This document shows positions 43,653 through 49,221 of a stretch of DNA of 49,221 nucleotides, one piece after another; positions within the stretch are counted from its first letter, which is position 1, and each line of letters begins with the position of its first letter. Origin of the DNA: Oceanospirillaceae bacterium. Its GTDB lineage: Bacteria; Pseudomonadota; Gammaproteobacteria; Pseudomonadales; Oceanobacteraceae. The notes below the pieces were generated by a model. That model was not told where the DNA came from. It ran no database searches and saw nothing but the letters and a program-made list of their open reading frames with translations. Location: the NCBI GenBank assembly GCA_002723385.1, contig PBNY01000009.1:1-49221 (forward strand), read 5' to 3'. The translations under genes and the position numbers were made by a program.

Positions 43653-44435
43653 ATGTACCGGACAGATGACCCAGAAACGTCTACCGGAAATGGAGATTCC
43701 CCCCAAAGCACTCCTGTCAATGACGTCTCAGAGCATGAATCCATGACAGAATCTACCGAACCATCCTATCAGCTTCTGATTGCTGACGATCATCCACTGT
43801 TTCGAGAAGCCATGGCCGATGTGGTCTGCAATCGTTACCCGGATGCCGAAATTCTCGAAGCTGAAAACCTGGAAAGCGCAGTAGAACTGGCCGAGGCCAA
43901 TGAGGATCTTGATCTGATATTGCTCGACCTCAACATGCCGGGCATGAACGGTCTCAACGGCCTGATCCAGTTGCGCAACGAATCCCCAACCATTCCTGTG
44001 GTTATTATCTCCGCCGAAGAAGACAAGAACACTGTACTTCAGGCCATGACATATGGTGCAGTGGGCTTCATCATCAAGTCACTGCCAAGACAGCAGATGA
44101 CGCAGGCTATCGAACAGGTGCTGGCGGGCCAGGTGTATCTGCCATCTGACGTCATCCGTGCCGCCGATGATGGTCGCTCGCGCCAGCGTCGCCAGCAGGA
44201 CGACAATCACCTTCCTCCGGAAATGCTCAACAGCCTGACTCGCCGTCAGCTGCTGGTACTGGAGCGCATGGCCAGCGGCGAATCCAACAAACAGATTGCC
44301 TACAACCTCTCGATTGCAGAAACCACGGTAAAAGCCCACGTATCGGCCATTCTTCGCAAGCTGAACGTCCACAACCGTATTCAGGCTGTACTCGCTGCCA
44401 GCAACGTCGACTTCAATCACTACCTGCGTCGCTGA
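43653..44435 (+). CDS. NarL/FixJ-family response regulator, AgmR/ExaE-like
   Basis: A 260-residue regulator with an extra 38-residue hydrophilic N-terminus (many Asp, Ser, Thr). The receiver holds [13 protein letters not shown], phosphorylation site D92 in [13 protein letters not shown], and [14 protein letters not shown]. The LuxR HTH is [25 protein letters not shown] with [12 protein letters not shown]. The receiver resembles Pseudomonas AgmR/ErbR-type regulators of alcohol oxidation, but that is weak. AGGAG lies 8 nt before the ATG; an ATG at 43743 would remove the extension. No cognate kinase is adjacent, and the one at 39459 could serve both regulators. It is divergent from the TonB receptor gene. 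Confidence 0.9.
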   Translation: MYRTDDPETSTGNGDSPQSTPVNDVSEHESMTESTEPSYQLLIADDHPLFREAMADVVCNRYPDAEILEAENLESAVELAEANEDLDLILLDLNMPGMNGLNGLIQLRNESPTIPVVIISAEEDKNTVLQAMTYGAVGFIIKSLPRQQMTQAIEQVLAGQVYLPSDVIRAADDGRSRQRRQQDDNHLPPEMLNSLTRRQLLVLERMASGESNKQIAYNLSIAETTVKAHVSAILRKLNVHNRIQAVLAASNVDFNHYLRR

Positions 44436-44533
44436 TACCGAACTTCCCTGCCTCGCAGGGAAGCGTCTTCACATCAAATACCCTGTTTGAAAGCAGAGAA
44501 CAGGAATCACAATCCTGAACTCTCGGCCAAACC

Positions 44534-44560
44534 AAAATCCCCGCAGAAGCGGGGATTTTT
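44534..44560. terminator. Rho-independent terminator between the NarL-type regulator and pdxH
   Basis: AAATCCCCGC pairs with GCGGGGATTT around AGAA and is followed on the plus strand by TTTTT. It lies about 100 bp after the regulator stop. The A-run before it would also serve minus-strand transcripts from pdxH. Confidence 0.85.
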
Positions 44561-44601
44561 AGGAATTCCAAAACAGTTCTGTTTGTTTAAGCACCCGAAT
44601 C

Positions 44602-45240
44602 CTACGGATTCAATCGCTGGATTACCCAGTCTTCATCCTGCTTAACATACTCGACCCGGTCATGCAGTCGGTATGCCCCGCCTTGCCAGAACTCAATGCG
44701 TTCCGGAACCAGTCGATAGCCCCCCCAGTATTCTGGCAATGGTACGTCCTGACCATCGTATTGATCCTTGATTTCCTCAAACTTCTGTTCCAGTTCAAAC
44801 CGGTTGACAAGTGGGCGACTCTGTTGCGAAGCCCAAGCACCCAACTGACTTTCACGCGGTCGTGAGTGGAAGTAGCTTTCGGCTTCTTCGCGGCCGATTT
44901 TTTCGACAGAGCCCTGAATCTGCACCTGACGTTCCTGATTGATCCAGAACATATGGATGCTGGCTTTGGCGTTGGCCGCAAAGTGCTGGCCCTTGTTGCT
45001 CAGGTAGTTTGTGAAGAATACAAAGCCATTTTCATCATAGGCTTTGAGTAACAAGATGCGCTGCCACGGCTGGCCGTTCGCATCAACACTGGCAACGGTC
45101 ATAATGGTCGGTTCAATCGGCCCGGTGGCTCGGTAGTCTTCAAACCAGGCGTGGAACTGGGTCAGCGGATGTGGTGCAACTTTCCTTTCATCCAGATGGC
45201 CCTGGGTGTATTCCTTGCGAATATCACCTAAATCAATCAT
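44602..45240 (-). CDS. pdxH: Pyridoxamine 5'-phosphate oxidase
   Basis: A 212-residue FMN enzyme that oxidises pyridoxine or pyridoxamine phosphate to pyridoxal phosphate. Visible are MIDLGDIRKEYTQG at the start, RILLLKAYDENGFVFFTNY (FMN binding), SKGQHFAANAKASIHMFW, the ESYFHSRPRESQLGAWAS segment and the C-terminal WGGYRLVPERIEFWQGG with RVEYVKQDEDWVIQRLNP. Length and motifs are standard for PdxH. It is divergent from the RDD-family gene and monocistronic. Confidence 0.97.
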   Translation of the reverse strand: MIDLGDIRKEYTQGHLDERKVAPHPLTQFHAWFEDYRATGPIEPTIMTVASVDANGQPWQRILLLKAYDENGFVFFTNYLSNKGQHFAANAKASIHMFWINQERQVQIQGSVEKIGREEAESYFHSRPRESQLGAWASQQSRPLVNRFELEQKFEEIKDQYDGQDVPLPEYWGGYRLVPERIEFWQGGAYRLHDRVEYVKQDEDWVIQRLNP

Positions 45241-45449
45241 GTCGTAACCTCTTGTCTATTCGCGAGTCTCTGGTGCGGATAAGTGCAGGTGCCGACTGCA
45301 CGACACTCGAACTCAACCATCCACACCTGAATAATCGACCCATTATACGTCGACGGGTTCGACGAAAGGCGCGCCGCGTCAATCCCGCATCCGGTTATTG
45401 GGTTGGTTATTGTATGATGCGCGCGGTTTTCAGTTAAAAGGTCGGAATC

Positions 45450-45893
45450 ATGTCTGAACAGAATTACCCGACGGCGTCTCTTTCCCGTCGTCTGGCGGCG
45501 CTGGGCTACGACAGTCTGGTGCTGATTTCTCTTTATATCATCATGGGATTTGTGCTGGTGGGCATCGCCACAGCGCTGAACGATGGTAATCCACCGGGGG
45601 CATTCCCGATGGCCGTGAACCTGTCGGTGATGTTCACCATCTGTTTTTTCTACTACAGCTCGTCCTGGCGTCGCGGTGGCCAGACCATTGGAATGAAGGC
45701 CTGGCGTATCAAACTGATCAATAACGAAGCCAAGCCCATTCAACTGAGCCAGTGCATGCTCAGAACCGGCATTGGTTTCTTCTCTCTGGTTGTGTTCGGG
45801 CTGGGTTTCTTATGGCCGCTGTTCGACAAGAAACAGCGCACCTGGCACGACATGGCGTCGCTAACACGCGTTGTGTTTATTCCGAAGGTGTAG
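45450..45893 (+). CDS. RDD-family membrane protein
   Basis: A 147-residue protein with the RDD signature at the start (SLSRRLAALGYDSLVLISLYIIMG), a middle segment WRRGGQTIGMKAWRIKLI and a late DKKQRTWHDMASLTRVVF. Three hydrophobic segments fit the family. RDD proteins are inner-membrane proteins of largely unknown role; a few affect transport or salt tolerance. The ATG follows AAAAGGTCGGAATC. It converges on lptG with a hairpin between. Confidence 0.88.
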   Translation: MSEQNYPTASLSRRLAALGYDSLVLISLYIIMGFVLVGIATALNDGNPPGAFPMAVNLSVMFTICFFYYSSSWRRGGQTIGMKAWRIKLINNEAKPIQLSQCMLRTGIGFFSLVVFGLGFLWPLFDKKQRTWHDMASLTRVVFIPKV

Positions 45894-45907
45894 ATCTTTT
45901 TTAAACC

Positions 45908-45932
45908 GATATCCCGCTGGCTGCGGGATATC
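45908..45932. terminator. Hairpin between convergent RDD and lptG genes
   Basis: A perfect 10-bp stem, GATATCCCGC at 45908-45917 with GCGGGATATC at 45923-45932, loop TGGCT. No clear T-run follows in either direction, so it may be a bidirectional terminator or a protecting hairpin. Confidence 0.55.
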
Positions 45933-45961
45933 TCAATTGACCGGCCAGAAGGCAGCAGCTA

Positions 45962-47026
45962 TCAGCCGGTCTTTCTCATCAGCGCCAGTCCAATGGCAAG
46001 GCATCCGGTAATCGGGATCACACTGGCCCAGACCGGCTCAAATCCGAACACGATACTGGCCGGTGCCAGCAGTTCCTCAGCGTACTTGTAGATCAGCCCC
46101 ACCAGTATGCCGGTGAAAATCCGGTAACCCGGCGTCACGCTTCTGAGTGGCCCGAAGATAAAGGAAATCCCCAGAATCACCAGGGCGAAGGTGCCAAGAG
46201 GCTGAGTGATCTTGCGCCAGAACGACAGCAGGTAATTGTCAGCATTCAGCCCCTGCTCTTCCAAATACCGGGTATAGCTGTAGAGATTGGAAATCGACAT
46301 ATCTCGCGGTTGCACCATCACCACCGAGAGACTTTCCGGGGTCAGACCGGTTTCCCAGTCTTGCAGCTCCGAGCGGGTTTCGGTGTTCTGCAAACGACCG
46401 AGTTTCAGATCCGTCACCTGCTCCATTTCCCAGTGGTCACCCTGAAAACGGGCCAGTTCCGCAGTCCGAATACGCTGCAGCTCCTGCTCTTCGTCGAAAT
46501 CAAACAGGGAAACGCCGTGTAAAACACCGGAAGTTTCCACCGCAGTAAAGCGCATAAAGGTATTACCTTCCCGATGCCAATAGCCTTTGCCCTTGTTCGA
46601 CAGCAAATCGCCCTTGCCCTGAGCCACGGCCTTGTTCGACTGGGCAATACGCTCCAGAGTGGGAATGGCAAATTCCGCGGTTGCCATGCTGATCGCCATC
46701 AACAGTGCCATGGGTTTGATCACCGCCAGGGTAATGCGCCAGACCGACACTCCGGCTGCACGCATCACGGTCAGTTCACTGCTGGCAGCCAAGCCCCCCA
46801 GTCCGGCCAGACAGCCGATCAGGCAGGCCAGTGGCATGTATTCATAAGCCCGGCGCGGCAAACGCAGCCCCATAAATTGCAGCGCTTCAAAGAATTGATA
46901 GCCGTTTTTGAGCTGATCCAGCTCGTCGACCAGGGTGAAGATGGCATCCAGACCAACGATCACCACCACTACCACCAGCGAGGCCATCAGTACGTGGCGC
47001 GCTATATAAGCATCCAGGTGTCTCAT
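45962..47026 (-). CDS. lptG: LPS export ABC transporter permease
   Basis: A 354-residue inner-membrane permease. It starts MRHLDAYIARHVLMASL, has LGLRLPRRAYEYMPLACLIGCLAGLGGLA near residues 50-90 and ends with the membrane segments FALVILGISFIFGPLRSVTPG-type and SVIPITGCLAIGL. LptF, LptG and LptB2 pull lipopolysaccharide from the inner membrane toward LptA. The ATG at 47024-47026 overlaps the lptF stop (ATGA). A longer open frame upstream to 47056 is read-through of lptF. No regulatory signal is visible. Confidence 0.95.
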   Translation of the reverse strand: MRHLDAYIARHVLMASLVVVVVIVGLDAIFTLVDELDQLKNGYQFFEALQFMGLRLPRRAYEYMPLACLIGCLAGLGGLAASSELTVMRAAGVSVWRITLAVIKPMALLMAISMATAEFAIPTLERIAQSNKAVAQGKGDLLSNKGKGYWHREGNTFMRFTAVETSGVLHGVSLFDFDEEQELQRIRTAELARFQGDHWEMEQVTDLKLGRLQNTETRSELQDWETGLTPESLSVVMVQPRDMSISNLYSYTRYLEEQGLNADNYLLSFWRKITQPLGTFALVILGISFIFGPLRSVTPGYRIFTGILVGLIYKYAEELLAPASIVFGFEPVWASVIPITGCLAIGLALMRKTG

Positions 47027-48093
47027 AGTGTTTTCACCTTTCTGCGACGCAGCCACTCAGGCATGAGCAAAATTCCCAAGGCAATAATCAGATACACCAG
47101 ATGCAAGCTCCACAGGCCAATTTCCGGTGCCAGTCGGCCTTTTTCAATCATTCCGGTCATGGCAATCAGCAACGAGATGTACACCATAAACAGCACAATG
47201 GCCGGGAACAGCCGAGCGAAACGCCCCTGTCGTGGTTGCACTCTGGACAGAGGTACCGCCAGCAGTGTCACGATCGGCACCATCAGAATCACCGAGATGC
47301 GCCACTGCAACTGGGCCTGATGTTTGGGGTTTTCGGAGCCGATCAAATCCAGCGTTGGCACAGCTTCTTTACGCAATTTCCGGCGTTCGTCCAGCTCATC
47401 GGCGATCTTGACGCCATAGCGATCAAACTCCAGCGACTGAAACGCCATGCTGCCCGGTGTCCAGTCGTAGCGTTTGCCTTCGTGCAGTTCGAGGAAGCGC
47501 GAACCGGTTGTGTCGCTGACGTACTGGGTACCCCGATCCGCCACAATCAGACTGTAACCATCGGTAATAAAGACCTTGTTCATCTCGGTTTTATCGTCCG
47601 AGAGCGACTCGGCGTAGGTCACCCGCGAGCCCTTTTTCATACTCTGGAAGCGTCCCGGCACCAACAGTTCGAATTCAGTCATGGTGGCCTGCTTCTGATA
47701 CAGGGCTTCCATTTTAGAGGCACCCAGCGGGCTCAACACCAGACTGAACAGCCCCACCAGCAGCATCAAGGCACCAGCAGGCACTGCGGTATAGGCCAGC
47801 AAACGTCGTTCGGAGAATCCGGTTGCTGTCAGCACCGCCATTTCGTTATCGGCGTAGAAACGTCCATACGCCATCAAGATGGCGATGAACAACGCCAACG
47901 GCAGAATCATTTCAAGGAAGTACGGCAGGCGCAGCACCAGAGTGTAGAACACGATTTCCAGCGATACTTCACCGGCAGCGGCGGATGCAAGCTGTCGAAT
48001 CAGACGGCCACTGAGCAGAATCATCAGCAGCACAATGGTGACCGCGAACAGGGAACTGCCCAGTTCCCTGGCCAGATAACGAAAAATAATCAA
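47023..48093 (-). CDS. lptF: LPS export ABC transporter permease
   Basis: A 356-residue partner of LptG. It has MIIFRYLARELGSSLFAVTIVLL, RLPYFLEMILPLALFIAILMAYGRFYADNEMAVLTATG (the coupling-helix region) and a periplasmic jellyroll (about residues 130-260), followed by three membrane helices. The start is a TTG at 48091-48093, and the sequence MIIFRYL matches the usual LptF N-terminus. It is divergent from pepA, the arrangement seen in many gammaproteobacteria. Confidence 0.95.
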   Translation of the reverse strand: MIIFRYLARELGSSLFAVTIVLLMILLSGRLIRQLASAAAGEVSLEIVFYTLVLRLPYFLEMILPLALFIAILMAYGRFYADNEMAVLTATGFSERRLLAYTAVPAGALMLLVGLFSLVLSPLGASKMEALYQKQATMTEFELLVPGRFQSMKKGSRVTYAESLSDDKTEMNKVFITDGYSLIVADRGTQYVSDTTGSRFLELHEGKRYDWTPGSMAFQSLEFDRYGVKIADELDERRKLRKEAVPTLDLIGSENPKHQAQLQWRISVILMVPIVTLLAVPLSRVQPRQGRFARLFPAIVLFMVYISLLIAMTGMIEKGRLAPEIGLWSLHLVYLIIALGILLMPEWLRRRKVKTL

Positions 48094-48275
48094 GGGGTTG
48101 CACTCTTGCCAGTACCACTGTCTTGCTCGACAGCGGCTCGTCTATTATTCAAAATCAAATCACCCTGTAAGACTCTCTGCCCGAACCCCGGTCAAATTCC
48201 GGGTTCAAAAGCGGAGTCGGAACTCACAATCAGGGCGGCTGACACCCAACTGTCGGCTGCGTTTCAGGAGCAAGC

Positions 48276-49221
48276 ATGCAATACCAATTCACCGAAGACG
48301 CCATCACAGACATTCAGAGCAGCTGTATTGTGGTCACTCTCGACCAGTCAGGCAAGCTATCACAGGCCGCACAGGCCATTGATGAGGCGAGCCAGGGCTT
48401 TATCAGCCAGCGCGTCGAAGAGCGTGACATTCAGGGCAAGCTGGCTGAAACCCTGCTGTTGCCGGGCGTCAGTGGCATTCAGTCCCGTCGCGTACTGCTG
48501 GTTGGCACCGGTAAAGACGAGCTGACAGCAACGTCAGCACGCAAGATCCTTGCGGCAGTAGCCAAGGCAACAGCTGCACTGGAAGGTTCCATTGCACTGG
48601 CACTCTCTGAGTTGGCCACTGCTGCTCTGACCGCCGATTGGCTGACCGAGCAAAGCGCAATTGCCTTCGCTGACGCACAATACCGTTTCACTCATACCCT
48701 GTCTGCCAAGAACGAAAAGCCCGCAGCTGAGGCGCTGATCTGGGTCGGTGCGGATACCAGCGCTGCCTTCACCCGCGGACTGGCCATTGCCAACGGCATC
48801 CAGACCGCCAAAGAGCTGGGCAATATGCCGCCCAACATTTGCACCCCAAGCTATCTGGCCGAGCAAGCCACTGAGCTGGCTGCGGATGCCAGGGTTGAAA
48901 CCCAAATCATCGACGAAGCTGAAATGGAAGCCATGGGCGCGGGTGCATTCGTTTCAGTGGCCAAGGGTTCAGTGGAACCGGGCAAGCTGATCATCATGAA
49001 ATACACCGGTGCTGGCGAGAATGCGCCTTACCACATGGTTCTGGGCAAGGGTATCACCTTCGACAGCGGCGGCATCAGCCTGAAACCAGGCGCCAAAATG
49101 GACGAAATGAAGTACGACATGTGCGGCGCAGCGTCCGTCATGGGCACCATGAAAGCCATTGTCGAACTGCAGCCCGATATGAATATCATTGGCATGATCA
49201 CCAGCGCCGAAAACCTGCCTG
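48276..49221 (+). CDS. pepA: Leucyl aminopeptidase, 3' end outside the window
   Basis: The first 315 codons of an M17 aminopeptidase run off the right edge. The N-terminal domain (1 to about 165) is followed by LGNMPPNICTPSYLAEQA and the catalytic KGITFDSGGISLKPGAKMDEMKYDM block with the metal-binding Lys and Asp residues. It cleaves N-terminal amino acids from peptides in the cytoplasm and can also act as a DNA-binding protein in E. coli. CAGGAG lies 5 nt before the ATG (48276-48278). Divergent from lptF. Confidence 0.95.
   Translation, partial: MQYQFTEDAITDIQSSCIVVTLDQSGKLSQAAQAIDEASQGFISQRVEERDIQGKLAETLLLPGVSGIQSRRVLLVGTGKDELTATSARKILAAVAKATAALEGSIALALSELATAALTADWLTEQSAIAFADAQYRFTHTLSAKNEKPAAEALIWVGADTSAAFTRGLAIANGIQTAKELGNMPPNICTPSYLAEQATELAADARVETQIIDEAEMEAMGAGAFVSVAKGSVEPGKLIIMKYTGAGENAPYHMVLGKGITFDSGGISLKPGAKMDEMKYDMCGAASVMGTMKAIVELQPDMNIIGMITSAENLP

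Noticed and set aside
1-49221. CRISPR array
   Set aside because: No regularly spaced direct repeats were seen anywhere in the window.

Overview
The window looks like chromosomal DNA of a marine, osmolyte-using gammaproteobacterium of the Oceanospirillales/Alteromonadales kind. The evidence is the Pseudomonas-type LeuA, the LptF/LptG-PepA neighbourhood, a glucosylglycerate cluster, TonB and NarL-type regulatory genes and a NosR-like flavoprotein. I cannot name the genus. Most of the sequence is ordinary, moderately GC-rich core DNA with tightly packed operons. The exception is an AT-rich accessory island at about 6.4-12.1 kb.

Layout. 0.1-6.2 kb: a divergent Lrp/AsnC regulator and leuA, then a membrane-anchored winged-helix regulator with its DNA-binding domain at the C terminus, followed by a NosR-like protein with no nosZ nearby. 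6.2-12.7 kb (island): a YaaW-like DUF3944 gene cut by an IS1182-family element, which is itself split by an IS5-family element. Next come an attC-like site and a two-gene unit on the minus strand: a small protein with five F-x-D motifs and a radical SAM/SPASM enzyme resembling cyclophane-forming peptide maturases. The island ends with a structured GC-rich non-coding block and a damaged tRNA-Val-like sequence with a terminator. 12.8-15.4 kb: an MTHFR-like protein, an SGNH hydrolase and prephenate dehydratase. 15.7-21.9 kb: glycerate kinase, glucosyl-phosphoglycerate phosphatase and synthase, then a GH13 glucosylglycerate phosphorylase and galU. Together these could make and recycle glucosylglycerate from UDP-glucose and 3-phosphoglycerate. 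22.0-22.3 kb: a 265-bp MITE.

22.5-32.6 kb: a MaoC hydratase, then a minus-strand seven-gene run with overlapping or near-adjacent genes. It is a Yej-type peptide ABC transporter (binding protein, two permeases, double ATPase) followed by three unrecognised exported proteins, two of which look like outer-membrane barrels. 32.8-37.4 kb: a beta-helix lipoprotein, a BASS transporter, a MenA/UbiA prenyltransferase, a metallophosphoesterase and a small periplasmic protein. 37.6-44.4 kb: CcdA-like protein, thioredoxin, NarL-type response regulator, histidine kinase and a TonB-dependent receptor with a very acidic segment. A second NarL-type regulator is divergent from the receptor. 44.6-49.2 kb: pdxH, an RDD protein, lptG, lptF and the start of pepA.

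The strongest candidate for an undescribed system is the cassette-like radical-SAM peptide unit at 10.2-11.8 kb. Further items worth checking are the structured block at 12.11-12.42 kb, the orphan NosR with its reverse-topology regulator, and the three exported proteins co-transcribed with the peptide transporter.
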